Assembly: GCA_040902105.1 (NCBI GenBank)
Contig: JBBDXW010000022.1
Span: 1-40,465, forward strand
Origin: IDS-8 sp040902105
GTDB taxonomy: Bacteria > Pseudomonadota > Gammaproteobacteria > Steroidobacterales > Woeseiaceae
Reading direction: 5' to 3'
Length of the DNA stretch: 40,465 nt
Part shown: one piece after another, positions 16,439 to 25,359 of the stretch
Layout: each line of letters opens with the position of its first letter
Numbering within the stretch: position 1 is the stretch's first letter
The notes under the pieces: model-generated
What the model was told of the DNA's origin: nothing
Seen by the model: only the letters and a program-made list of their open reading frames with translations
Database searches by the model: none
Made by a program: the position numbers and the translations under genes

Positions 16439-17140
16439 TCAGCGTGCGTTGCCGTCGACTAAAGTACCGTCGCGCAATTCGAGCACCCGGTCGCAGAACG
16501 CCGCAACCGCAGCGCTGTGCGTCGCGACAATCATGGTGCCGCCTTCGGTCCGCACCAGGCCATCGAGTAGCGAAAGGACCTTCTGCGCCGTTACGTCGTC
16601 GAGATTCCCGGTCGGTTCGTCAGCCAGTAACAGGGACGGCTTGTGTGCGAGCGCGCGCGCGATGGCGACGCGCTGTTGTTCACCGCCGGACAACACGTCG
16701 GGATAGGAGTGCAGGCGGTCACCCAGTCCCACGGCCTCCAGCAGTTCGGTCACGCGCTTCGTCGCGTCCGGCTCGCCGATTGCGTTCAGTTCCAGGACCA
16801 GGCGCACGTTATCCGCCGCAGTGAGCGTCGGCACCAGGTTGAACGCCTGGTATACGAAACCGATGTTCCTGCGGCGGAAAAGCGTCCGGTCGCGCTCGGA
16901 CATTGCAGTGATCGGCGAACCCGCAATGCTGACTTCCCCTTCATCCGGCGCATCGATGCCGGATATCAGATTCAACAGGGTCGACTTGCCGGAACCGCTG
17001 CGGCCGCGCAACGCAACCGTTTCACCCCGTGAGAAATCCGCGTTCACGCTTCTGAGCACAGCATGCCGTTTTTCACCTTCCCGATAACTGCGTGAAAGGT
17101 TGCGGATGCGAATATGGGCTGTTGAAGTGTGGCCGTTCAT
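16439..17140 (-). CDS. ABC transporter ATP-binding protein, LolD/MacB type
   Basis: 233 residues, the standard length. Walker A is GRSGSGKST, Q-loop region VYQAFNLVPTLT, signature LSGGEQQRVAIARAL, Walker B LLLADEPTGNLD and H-loop ATHS. It is the cytosolic motor for the FtsX-type permease encoded downstream. The start at 17140 (MNGHTSTAHIRIRNLSRSY) is chosen because the open frame further upstream is unlike any family member. It follows the M23 peptidase gene by 47 nt on the same strand. Confidence 0.92.
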   Translation of the reverse strand: MNGHTSTAHIRIRNLSRSYREGEKRHAVLRSVNADFSRGETVALRGRSGSGKSTLLNLISGIDAPDEGEVSIAGSPITAMSERDRTLFRRRNIGFVYQAFNLVPTLTAADNVRLVLELNAIGEPDATKRVTELLEAVGLGDRLHSYPDVLSGGEQQRVAIARALAHKPSLLLADEPTGNLDDVTAQKVLSLLDGLVRTEGGTMIVATHSAAVAAFCDRVLELRDGTLVDGNAR

Positions 17141-17187
17141 CGGGTTCGGATCTGCAGCAGGCTGCCCTGCGGGCGACCATTGACGGG

Positions 17188-18213
17188 TCAGCGCCCCGGT
17201 GCGACCGTCTGGCCCTGCACCGGTTCGCCGCGCGCAACGTATTTGCCATCTACGGTGTAATCGTAGAAATGCACCGGCAGGCCGAAGCCCTCGCCGAAGT
17301 CCGGCTGGTCCTGCAGGTGAAAGTGCAGATGCGGTTCGCTCGTGTTGCCGCTGTTGCCGCACTCGCCGATCTTTTGAGCCGGCTCGAGTTCATCGCCCTG
17401 CTCGACGATAATGCTGTTGGCTTTCAGGTGCGCAAGCAACGCATATTCTTCGTTGCCGAGATCCAGAATGACGTGATTCCCGGCGGGATTCGCTGCGTCC
17501 ATGACGCCCGGAGGATTGTCGGCGAGCAGCCGCTCGACCGAGACGACCTTCCCCCTGCCAGGAGACAGCACGGGTTGGCCCCAGCAAAAGTAGTCCGCCT
17601 CGCGCGTGCCGTCGCCCCGATGCGATACGCCCTCCTGAATGATGACGAAGTCGTATGCGAAACGCTGGTCCTGCGCGGCTGCGTGGTAATTTTCCTCGAC
17701 ACTGCGCCCACCCCAGAAAACAAACCAGTCACCGTCGAATGGCAGCCGCAAATGCGCCTTGGTCTGGTATTCGAGATGCGGGGATATGGCAGGTTGCGGT
17801 TCCGGGCGAATGTAGAACCCGGCGATGCGTTCGTCCGCATCGAAACTCCACGAAACGACGACCGGCACCGGCGAGCGGTCGAAAACGCTGTAGCGGAGGT
17901 AGGTGTCGGCGCCCGCCTGTTGTCGGACTGTTTCGCGGATGATCCGAGCTTCGGTTCCGGCGCCGGCCTCGACTCGCCGCTTGAACTCGCCTAAAGCCTC
18001 TTTACTGCCCATCGCCTGATGCATTTCCTCGGTCATCTGTTGCCAGATCAGGTCGTATCGTCCGTCGAAAAACAGGGCGGTGTAGCGTTTGCCGAGGTCC
18101 ATGGCGTTTCCGCCCGCCAGAGCCTGAAGCGGAACCAGGCACAGGCCGGCCAGGCTTACGGCGATCCGGGACTGTCGAAGTATGGGCATCATAGCCGTGA
18201 TGGTAGCGCGCAT
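17188..18213 (-). CDS. Exported M23 metallopeptidase with N-terminal DUF3887-like domain
   Basis: 341 residues from the ATG at 18213, which has ggag 5 nt upstream. A signal peptide (QSRIAVSLAGLCLVPLQALA) precedes a small domain (LGKRYTALFFDGRYDLIW) of the DUF3887/NTF2-like kind, then an LytM/M23 domain: NYHAAAQDQRFAYDF supplies the first His/Asp zinc ligands and EPHLHFHLQD the HxH motif. M23 enzymes cut peptidoglycan cross-links. The gene leads the minus-strand set M23, ATPase, permease, AttH. This arrangement suggests FtsX-type control of a cell-wall hydrolase, as FtsEX controls EnvC, but that is an inference from order alone. Confidence 0.9.
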   Translation of the reverse strand: MRATITAMMPILRQSRIAVSLAGLCLVPLQALAGGNAMDLGKRYTALFFDGRYDLIWQQMTEEMHQAMGSKEALGEFKRRVEAGAGTEARIIRETVRQQAGADTYLRYSVFDRSPVPVVVSWSFDADERIAGFYIRPEPQPAISPHLEYQTKAHLRLPFDGDWFVFWGGRSVEENYHAAAQDQRFAYDFVIIQEGVSHRGDGTREADYFCWGQPVLSPGRGKVVSVERLLADNPPGVMDAANPAGNHVILDLGNEEYALLAHLKANSIIVEQGDELEPAQKIGECGNSGNTSEPHLHFHLQDQPDFGEGFGLPVHFYDYTVDGKYVARGEPVQGQTVAPGR

Positions 18214-18285
18214 GATCGCTCCGGTGATACCGGCCTGCCACACCGCCGCGAATTCCTGCAAGCCCTGAAACTATCCAAATGCCGG

Positions 18286-18299
18286 TCATTCGTGAATGA
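18286..18299. promoter_or_regulatory. Candidate operator palindrome
   Basis: Perfect 6-bp arms with a 2-bp spacer (tcattc, gt, gaatga) in the divergent region between the M23 and M20 peptidase genes. A gataat -10-like hexamer follows at 18306-18311, 30 bp before the M20 start, without a convincing -35. Chance is possible for so short a palindrome. Confidence 0.3.
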
Positions 18300-18335
18300 T
18301 TCGTGGATAATGGCGGCGGGTTCAGGAGGACACAC

Positions 18336-19827
18336 ATGGCATTCAGGCAGAATAATTCACTCACCAAGCTGTTGCTGATCGCAATAGCCGGCATATTGGC
18401 TGCATGCGGCCAGGACGACGCAGGCACTCAAACGGAGGCCCCGGCAGCAGCAGCGCCGACGCAGCCGGCGGACACGAGCGGCAATAACTCCGGCCTGATG
18501 CCGCACCAGCAACTGGCGCGTGACCTGCTGAAGGAACTGATCGAGATCGATACGACTCACAGCAAAGGCAATACGACCACCGCGTCGGAAGCGATGGCCG
18601 CACATCTCATCGCCGCCGGTTTCCCGGCCGAGGATGTGCAGGTTCTCGGACCGAAGCCCGACAAGGGCAATCTCGTCGTTCGTTTTCGCGGCCGCGCAGT
18701 CGATCGCAAGCCGATCCTGCTGCTGGCACACATCGATGTCGTCGAAGCCGACCCGGCCGACTGGACGCTGGACCCGTTTACCTTCGTCGAAGAGGACGGT
18801 TACTACTACGGGCGCGGCACCAGCGACGACAAGGATGAAGCGGCAATCAACATTGCAAACCTCATACGCCTGAAACAGGAAGGCTTTCAACCCGACCGTG
18901 ACATCATCGTGGCGCTGACGGCCGACGAAGAAGGCGGAACGGACAACGGCGTCGTATGGCTCCTCGAAAATCATCGCGACCTGATCGATGCCGAGTATGC
19001 ATTGAACGAAGGGGGCGGCGGCGCCATGAAGAACGGCGAGCGAATCTCCAACGCCGTACAGGCCAGCGAAAAGGTGTACCAGAGCTTCATGCTGGAAGTC
19101 ACGAATCCAGGCGGCCACAGCTCTTTGCCGGTCAAGAACAACGCGATCTATCATCTCGCCGATGCACTGACGCGGATCCGTGACTACGATTTCCCGGTGT
19201 CACTGAACGAAGTAACCCGGGTTTACTTCGAACGTTCGGCCGCGATAGAGGAAGGCGAACTCGCCGACGCAATGCGCGGCGTACTGGCGGAGCCGCCCGA
19301 CGTTGACGCGGTCGCTTATCTTTCCGGCACTCCGTTCTACAACTCGCGCCTGCGCACAACCTGCGTGGCGACGATGCTTTCAGGCGGCCACGCGGAGAAC
19401 GCGCTCCCGCAACGCGCACGCGCGACCGTAAACTGCCGCGTACTGCCAGGCGAGCCGATCGAAAGCGTGCAGAGGGCACTGGAAACGGCGATTGACGACG
19501 ACCGGGTCGTACTGACGCGAGTCGCCGAGGCAAATCCCTCACCTCCTTCCCCGCTGACCCCCGAGGTACTCGGACCGATCGAACGCATTACGGAAGAATT
19601 ATGGCCGGGGGTTCCCGTAATTCCGACCATGAGCACCGGCGCTACCGACGGTTTGTTTCTGCGCAATGCAGGGATCCCGGTGTATGGCGTGTCCGGGCTG
19701 TTCGGCGAGATCGACGACAAACCGCGCGCACGGTCAGAACGAGCGCATTCTCATTCGCTCGTTCTTCGAAGGTCAGGAGTTTCTTTACCAGTTGACGAAG
19801 GCTTTGTCGCGGGCGGACACGCCGTAG
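18336..19827 (+). pseudogene. M20 family metallopeptidase lipoprotein, frameshifted near the C-terminus
   Basis: An aggagga site precedes the ATG. The lipoprotein signal ends in lipobox ILAAC (Cys24), followed by an Ala/Pro/Thr-rich linker. The M20 peptidase core is clear: LLLAHIDVVEADP and YYGRGTSDDKDE (first metal ligands), TADEEGG (catalytic Glu pair) and NPGGHSSLP (dimerisation domain). Up to Lys462 all is normal, then one extra base near 19722 shifts the frame. Skipping it restores RAHGQNERILIRSFFEG and a stop at 19825-19827, the expected family end with the last metal-binding His. As written, the frame runs instead to 19856 with an unrelated tail, and the enzyme should be inactive. A sequencing error is equally possible. 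Confidence 0.85.
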
Positions 19828-19858
19828 ACGTCCGCGGGGACACTCCTTATATATAAGG
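19813..19858. other. Two adjacent hairpin-forming sequences behind the M20 gene
   Basis: First hairpin: gcggac (19813-19818) pairs with gtccgc (19830-19835). Second: the perfect 14-bp palindrome ccttatatataagg at 19845-19858. There is no T-run, so a classic intrinsic terminator is not shown. The remaining bases to 20066 show no gene. Confidence 0.45.
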
Positions 19859-20066
19859 ACACGCCGGGAGGGATGGAGAATTCGCTACTTAACGGATTTG
19901 ATAATCAATAACGCAAAACACGGACATTTCAGGCCGTCCGGAGCGTCCAATGCCGCAGAAACCGGACCATTCGCCCGAGTCAGCCCGTGGAGGACAGTGA
20001 TGTGGCAGTCACGGTGGTCTTTCCAGTAGACTGAGGAAAGCACTACCAGAAAAAGCCTGCAAATAT

Positions 20067-22862
20067 ATGCCCTGGCGACGAGTCGCCTTGTGGACAGCCA
20101 TTACTGCCCTGCTGATCGTAATGGTCGGAGTGGCCTTCCTGTTTATCGCCGACCTGGGCTTTCTCAAGCCACAGATCGAAGGCCGGCTGACCAGCGCGTC
20201 GGGCCGGCGGTTCTCTATCGACGGTGACCTCAGTATCCGGGTGGGCCGCCGCACGACGGTAGCTGCCAGCGACATTCATTGGCAGAACGCCGACTGGGCG
20301 AAAGACCGCGACATGTTGCAGGTCGGCCGCCTCGAAATCGATGTCGACCTTCTCTCGGTATTCAGCGGCGCGCTCGTAATCGAACGCATCGAGGTCCACG
20401 GAGCGCAGGTGCAACTGGCCCGGAATAACGATCACGAGTCGAACTGGGCGATGTTCGACGAACAGCCGGCCGATGACGAGCCATCGCCAGCTGAATCCCG
20501 CAAGATCATGTTGCGGCAGATGGACGTCTCGGACGTCGATATCCTGGTAATCGACCCCGCCCGTCCGGCGCCACTGGATCTGACGATCCGCTCGTTGCAC
20601 CAGGGCGTCGGCGAAGACGATGTGCTGTCGGCATCGCTCGATGCATCTTCAAACGGGAGGGAGCTGTCGATTGTCGGCAAACTCGGCACGTGGACTTCGC
20701 TGCTGGAAGGCGGACGCGTCGACTATGAACTGGAGGCGCGGCTCGACCGGGTCCTGCTGACCAGCAATGGTTACGTCGATTCGCTGGCTGAACCGCGGCG
20801 ACCCGAACTCGAGTTTTCGCTCAAAGGCCCGGCGATCAGCGACCTGTTCCTGCTCATGGGTCTCGGCCAGCACGGCGTGGGCGATGTCAACCTGCAGGGC
20901 TCGCTCAAACCACGTGACGACGGTCCCTTGATCCTCGAGGTGGACGGCAACATGGGCGAAACGACGCTCGACGCGAGCGGCTCATTTTCGGATCTGCAGG
21001 ACTTGCAGCAGGCCGAGCTATCCGCGCGTGCGAACGGGCCCAGCCTGGGCCGGATCCTGGGTCTGCTGGGGATGCATCAGATCGGCGAAGTGCCCTTCGC
21101 ACTCGAGATCGACGTCGAAAGAAGCGGCCCACTCATGAACATTCGGCAGGCAACGCTCGGCATCGGTGACGCGACACTTGCCTTACAGGGGCATTTGCCG
21201 GAATTCCCAAGCCTGGGAAATGCCAGCGTCACGGCCCGGGCTGACGGGCCGCACCTGGAGCGACTGCGGGGAATCCTGCCCGTGCCGGACCGGTTGAGCG
21301 GACCTTTTTCCGCCAACCTGCAACTCGATGCAACGGCAGGACAGAATGCGTTTCGAATCAATGCACAAGTTCCGCTCGGACGGCTCGGCGTAACCGGCGC
21401 GCTCGGCCCGCCACCGGAGCACTTCGGCAGCCGCGCGAAGTTTCAGTTCCATGGCGCAAGTCTGGCCGACATCGGCGCGGCGTTCGACGTCGAAGACATG
21501 GCGGACGTGCCGGTGTCCGTGGCCGGCCAGGTCGAACTGACCTCGGCCGGCATACAGATCGAGGATGCCGCGATCGCAACAGTCGGCGAGCATCAGGCAT
21601 CCGTCCGGGGCATCGTTGCCACCAAAGCAGACCTGCACGGCAGCAATCTCGACCTGCAGATAAGCGGGCAAAGTGTCGCCGACCTCGGCGGCATGTTCTA
21701 TCCGGTCGATGGATTACCGGGCGAACCTTACGATATTCGTGCGCAGCTGCGGATCGTCGAGGACGGCTTCCGGTTGCAGAACGTGAATTCAAGCATCGGC
21801 GAATCGAGACTCGAAGCCGACGCCCTGGTCAGTCGCCGGCGAGCATTCAACGGGTCCCGCGTTTCCCTGTCCCTTCAGGGCCCGGCGCTCGAGACGCTCG
21901 TTCCTGCCATAGGCGCGCGCCAGATCAAGGCTGGTCCTTTTCGTCTCTCCGGCAATCTTGCAATAGACAACGACAGCATTGCGATCAGGGAGATCTCGTT
22001 CGAGCGCGAATCCGCAGCGCTCAGCGGCAACGTCGAACTTGCCTGGCCGTTGTCGTTCGATACGGCAACGTTCGACCTGCGCGGCCGGGGACAGAATATC
22101 CGCGCACTCATTGGGCAACTGGGGCCGCTGCAACTGGACGAGCTACCTTATTCGATCGATGTGAGCGGCACGCGTGACGGCAGTGCGTGGACGGTCAGCG
22201 CGCTCGACCTGTCGCTCGGAGAAGCACGCGCGCATGCCAGCGGCACCGTCGATTACGGCGACGCAGTCAGGTCGACCCGGTTGACGGTCAGCAGCGTTAT
22301 CCCTGGTATTGCCCGCCTGGGTACGGTCGACGGCAGCAGGTTGCGCGACCGATCGATCAGTCTCGACGCAGAGCTGACAGGACGTGAGCGGCAACTGGCG
22401 ATCGACAATCTGGGGCTGCAGATAGACGATGGCCGCATCGACGGCAAGGTCCGCTTCGTCCCGGGCCCTGTGCCGGAACTTCATGTGGACCTGCGTTCCG
22501 ACAACCTGGTTCTGCATCCGCTGGCAGAAACCGACGCTTCGACACCGCCGGCGGCTGAACTGAGCGACGGCAAGCTGATTCCCGATACGCCGGTATCGCT
22601 CGATGCGCTTACATCGCTGAACGGATCGCTCACTCTGCGCATCGGGCAATTTCAGCGAGACAACGTGCGTCTGCAGAACGTTGCCTTCGACGATATGACG
22701 GACCCTCAGAGCTTCGGCGATCGCGGGAATGCCAAGCTCGCGCTGCTTGAACTGAAACGACGAGGTGCGCGAGACGACATCCAGGCCTTTGATCCTTGCG
22801 AGCACATTGAGGATTTCCTCGGCGATACCGTCGGAGAAATATTCCTGGTCGCCGCTGGGTGA
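20067..22862 (+). CDS. AsmA-like family protein, C-terminus lost and replaced
   Basis: As read, 931 residues. One N-terminal membrane helix (ALWTAITALLIVMVGVAF) anchors a long periplasmic repeat-beta protein. The AsmA start is typical (LKPQIEGRLTSASGRRFSID, then GDLSIRVG). Repeated blocks with LSLQGPALE-like and VSARADGPHLE-like stretches follow. AsmA-like proteins form bridges thought to carry phospholipids to the outer membrane. Only residues up to about 871 (VRLQNV, near 22680) belong to the gene. The last 60 residues are antisense translation of a TolB-like gene fragment, so the normal C-terminal end that would meet the outer membrane is missing. The gene is broken at its 3' end and function is doubtful. 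The start has a weak ribosome site. Confidence 0.85.
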   Translation: MPWRRVALWTAITALLIVMVGVAFLFIADLGFLKPQIEGRLTSASGRRFSIDGDLSIRVGRRTTVAASDIHWQNADWAKDRDMLQVGRLEIDVDLLSVFSGALVIERIEVHGAQVQLARNNDHESNWAMFDEQPADDEPSPAESRKIMLRQMDVSDVDILVIDPARPAPLDLTIRSLHQGVGEDDVLSASLDASSNGRELSIVGKLGTWTSLLEGGRVDYELEARLDRVLLTSNGYVDSLAEPRRPELEFSLKGPAISDLFLLMGLGQHGVGDVNLQGSLKPRDDGPLILEVDGNMGETTLDASGSFSDLQDLQQAELSARANGPSLGRILGLLGMHQIGEVPFALEIDVERSGPLMNIRQATLGIGDATLALQGHLPEFPSLGNASVTARADGPHLERLRGILPVPDRLSGPFSANLQLDATAGQNAFRINAQVPLGRLGVTGALGPPPEHFGSRAKFQFHGASLADIGAAFDVEDMADVPVSVAGQVELTSAGIQIEDAAIATVGEHQASVRGIVATKADLHGSNLDLQISGQSVADLGGMFYPVDGLPGEPYDIRAQLRIVEDGFRLQNVNSSIGESRLEADALVSRRRAFNGSRVSLSLQGPALETLVPAIGARQIKAGPFRLSGNLAIDNDSIAIREISFERESAALSGNVELAWPLSFDTATFDLRGRGQNIRALIGQLGPLQLDELPYSIDVSGTRDGSAWTVSALDLSLGEARAHASGTVDYGDAVRSTRLTVSSVIPGIARLGTVDGSRLRDRSISLDAELTGRERQLAIDNLGLQIDDGRIDGKVRFVPGPVPELHVDLRSDNLVLHPLAETDASTPPAAELSDGKLIPDTPVSLDALTSLNGSLTLRIGQFQRDNVRLQNVAFDDMTDPQSFGDRGNAKLALLELKRRGARDDIQAFDPCEHIEDFLGDTVGEIFLVAAG

Positions 22863-23100
22863 CATATCGGCAAATGGCAAGACCGCGATGGCAGCATCGG
22901 TTACAGCATCGAACGCTTTGGAGTCCGCTTCCGCAGGCGTCGTTGCCGCTGGCGTACTTATCGCCGGTTCCCGCATCATCCGGTCGGAGATCAACAGGCC
23001 AATCGCCAGCACCACAGCGACGCCTATCGGAATCCCGACGGCGATCACCGTGCCCTCGTTGAGGATATTCTTCAATTCGTAGCGGAAGAAAAGGACGACG
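22678..23100 (-). pseudogene. TolB-like (adenylate-cyclase-associated) protein, N-terminal fragment
   Basis: On the minus strand this encodes a membrane segment (VIAVGIPIGVAVVLAIGLLI) and then the very typical start of the TolB/FlgO-like domain: IAVLPFADMSPSGDQEYFSD, GIAEEILNVLARIKGLDVVS and IPAIAEALRVRHIVEGNV. Right there, at about 22678, the match ends and antisense AsmA sequence begins. The rest of the domain and the TPR repeats that normally follow are absent. In the open frame the protein continues meaninglessly in both directions. Intact relatives have 500 or more residues. Confidence 0.8.
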
Positions 23101-23165
23101 AGTTGGGTTACCTGGGGAACCTTTTGATTCCCATCGGCGCCCACGATTTGCTGCCGTTCCCGGTC

Positions 23166-23315
23166 CTGTTCTGGGGGGATGGATATGCGCGCTATCGACA
23201 GTCCCCGCAATTCAAGGCTTACATCCGCAAAAGCGGCGTCTATGACTATTGGCGTGAAGTCGCGTTTCCTCCGCAATGCCGTCCGGTCGGCGACGATGAT
23301 TTCGCATGCGACTGA
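23166..23315 (+). pseudogene. TolB/TPR-type protein, C-terminal fragment
   Basis: About 50 codons on the plus strand reading QSPQFKAYIRKSGVYDYWRE and CRPVGDDDFACD then stop, the characteristic C-terminal end of TolB-TPR/winged-helix adenylate-cyclase-like proteins. The matching N-terminal half lies just upstream on the opposite strand. The segment between the two (23101-23165) resembles neither. It ends 24 nt before the phospholipase D remnant. Confidence 0.75.
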
Positions 23316-23339
23316 ATCGGCGAAGCATGGGGTGACACC

Positions 23340-23965
23340 ATGACCACGGCCAGAGTCAGGTCGCTGATGCGTCGGCAGATCGTCGCGAGCCTGGCAACCG
23401 CGCTGTCGATCGGTGCCTGTGCCAACGTCGATTTCAGTTACCCGAAAGCCGAGAGCCATGCAATTGCGCCGCTCGAGACGGCTGCAACTTCCCTGGGCCA
23501 GAGCGCCACCGCGTTGGCGTCGCAGTACCCCGAAGCCTCCGGATTCGTATTGTTGCTCGACGGCGTCGACGCGCTCGCGGCACGCCTGGTCGCTGCGCGC
23601 AAGGCCGAACGGAGCGCGGCGGCTCCGGCGCTTCGCTGGCAACCTTGCACACCAAGGCATTTATCGTCGACGACCGTAAGCTGTTCATCGGTTCATTCAA
23701 CTGGGACCCTCGCTCGGTGAACATCAACACGGAACTCGGGGTGATCATCAAATCTCCCGAGCTGGACCATGAGGTGCTGTCGCAGATGCAATCGCAGCTT
23801 GATCGGCGCACCTACAAGGTCGCGCTCGACGAGCAGGACCGGTTACGCTGGGTGGACAACGGGGGCGCCGAGCCGCTGATCTACGACCGGGAACCGGACA
23901 CCAGCTGGTGGCGGCGCATCAAGGCGATGCTCGGCCGACTGCTGCCGATTCGGGGCCGGTTATAA
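23340..23965 (+). pseudogene. Phospholipase D family protein, middle deleted
   Basis: The 5' part (23340 to about 23615) encodes a lipoprotein signal (lipobox SIGAC) and NVDFSYPKAESHAIA then LLLDGVDALAARLVAARKAE, the usual start of cardiolipin-synthase-like PLD proteins. The 3' part (about 23624-23965), in another frame, encodes GASLATLHTKAFIVD with the second HKD motif (H-x-K-x4-D) and IGSFNWDPRSVNINTELGVI. Intact members have about 500 residues with two HKD motifs. The first motif and some 300 residues are missing, and the frames do not match, so no active enzyme can be made. Ggggtga precedes the ATG. Confidence 0.85.
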
Positions 23966-23988
23966 TAACGACGAGACGAGGTAGCACA

Positions 23989-24183
23989 ATGGGCGCTGAA
24001 ATTCTGAATGTCACCGGTGGCGTGCTGACCCTGAAGGTCAGCGGCAGACTGACCCAGGCCGAACTCACAACGGCGGAAGATTCCTCGCCGTTCACGGAGT
24101 TCCCACCGAGCCAAAAAGCTGGCAGCTTCAGCCTCGACCAGGTGATGGAAACACTGCAGACCGCGCCAAAGGGTGGCAACTGA
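23989..24183 (+). pseudogene. In-frame fusion of an STAS/SpoIIAA-like start to an arylsulfatase-like end
   Basis: 64 residues. The first 25 (MGAEILNVTGGVLTLKVSGR then LTQAEL) match the first strands of STAS/SpoIIAA-like proteins, normally about 120 residues. From about residue 30 the sequence (FTEFPPSQKAGSFSLDQVME then TLQ) resembles the extreme C-terminus of large arylsulfatases. The two ends are joined in frame. No catalytic part of a sulfatase is present. The HAD phosphatase and DUF1254 genes nearby are common neighbours of such sulfatases, which supports this reading. Both matches are short and made from memory of the families. Confidence 0.5.
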
Positions 24184-24282
24184 CGCACTGGGGATCAGGA
24201 GAGCCCGCAACTCGGGACGCAACTATTGTAAAGCCAGGTGCGGCCGGATTTTCGTTCGCGTCGGTTTTCAGGGAGCAGAACA

Positions 24283-25284
24283 ATGAACGCCAGGTTCCCG
24301 CGGGGATTTCGGGGTCTCGTGCTGGTCAGCGCGCTGGCCTTTGCGTCCAGCGTCGCTCACGCCGCGGACCCATTGCCCTCCTGGAACGACGGGGCGGCGA
24401 AAAAATCCATCGTCGAGTTCGTCGCAAAGGTGACGAAGGAAGGCTCGGTGGATTTCATCGCGCCCGCCGAGCGAATCGCCACCTTCGACAACGACGGCAC
24501 GCTCTGGGCCGAACAGCCGATGTATTTCCAACTGCTCTTCGCGCTCGACCGCGTGAAGATGCTCGCGCCGCAGCATCCCGAATGGAAGGACACGGAACCC
24601 TTCGCCTCGCTGCTCAAGGGCGACGTGAGAGGCGCGCTTGCAGGCGGTGAACCGGCGATTGCGCAAATCGTCATGACCACCCACGCGGGCATGACCACGG
24701 ATGAGTTCGAAAAGATTGTGAATGACTGGCTCAGCACCGCGAAACATCCCGTGACCAAGCGGCCTTATACCGAAATGGTCTATCTGCCGATGCTCGAGGT
24801 GCTTGCCTACCTGCGGGCAAATGGCTTCAAGACATTCATCGTCTCCGGCGGCGGCATCGAGTTCATGCGCCCATGGGCAGAGAAAATCTATGGCATCCCG
24901 CCCGAGCAAGTCGTCGGCAGCAGTATCAAGACGAGATTCGAGCTGCGTGACGGCAAGCCCGTGCTCCTGCGACTGCCTGAGTTGAATTTCATTGACGACA
25001 AGGACGGCAAACCCGTCGGCATCCACCAGCACATCGGCCGGCGCCCCATCGCCGCATTCGGCAACTCCGACGGCGACTTGCAGATGCTCCAATGGACTGC
25101 TGCTGGCAGCGGCCCGCGGTTCTGCCTGTACGTCCACCACACCGATGCCGAGCGCGAATGGGCCTACGACCGCCAGTCGCACATCGGGCAACTCAACAAC
25201 GGCCTCGACGAAGCCGCTGCGAACGGCTGGACCGTGGTGAGCATGATGGACGATTGGAAGCGCATCTTCGCCTTCGAGCGATAG
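24283..25284 (+). CDS. Exported HAD-superfamily phosphatase
   Basis: 333 residues from the ATG at 24283, preceded by agggag. A signal peptide ends near AHA-AD. HAD motifs: I, IATFDNDGTLWAEQP (nucleophile Asp and the +2 acid/base Asp); II, FIVSGGGIEFM; IV, AFGNSDGDLQML. The cap between motifs I and II is helical (about 90-170). It should be a periplasmic phosphomonoesterase, with unknown substrate. It lies next to a possible arylsulfatase remnant and upstream of a DUF1254 gene, a neighbourhood seen in other bacteria. Confidence 0.9.
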   Translation: MNARFPRGFRGLVLVSALAFASSVAHAADPLPSWNDGAAKKSIVEFVAKVTKEGSVDFIAPAERIATFDNDGTLWAEQPMYFQLLFALDRVKMLAPQHPEWKDTEPFASLLKGDVRGALAGGEPAIAQIVMTTHAGMTTDEFEKIVNDWLSTAKHPVTKRPYTEMVYLPMLEVLAYLRANGFKTFIVSGGGIEFMRPWAEKIYGIPPEQVVGSSIKTRFELRDGKPVLLRLPELNFIDDKDGKPVGIHQHIGRRPIAAFGNSDGDLQMLQWTAAGSGPRFCLYVHHTDAEREWAYDRQSHIGQLNNGLDEAAANGWTVVSMMDDWKRIFAFER

Positions 25285-25359
25285 GCAATAGACAGAGCGA
25301 CAGAAAGAAAAGCGACTGAGCGGCTCGTCACGGCGATCTTGATTCTCTAATCTGACGAA

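Noticed and set aside
19845..19858. Intrinsic terminator at ccttatatataagg
   Set aside because: The palindrome is AT-rich with no GC stem or T-run, so termination cannot be claimed.
22143..23660. A 505-codon open frame on the minus strand
   Set aside because: Only its middle (22678-23100) encodes real TolB-like protein. Both flanks are antisense to AsmA and phospholipase D sequence.
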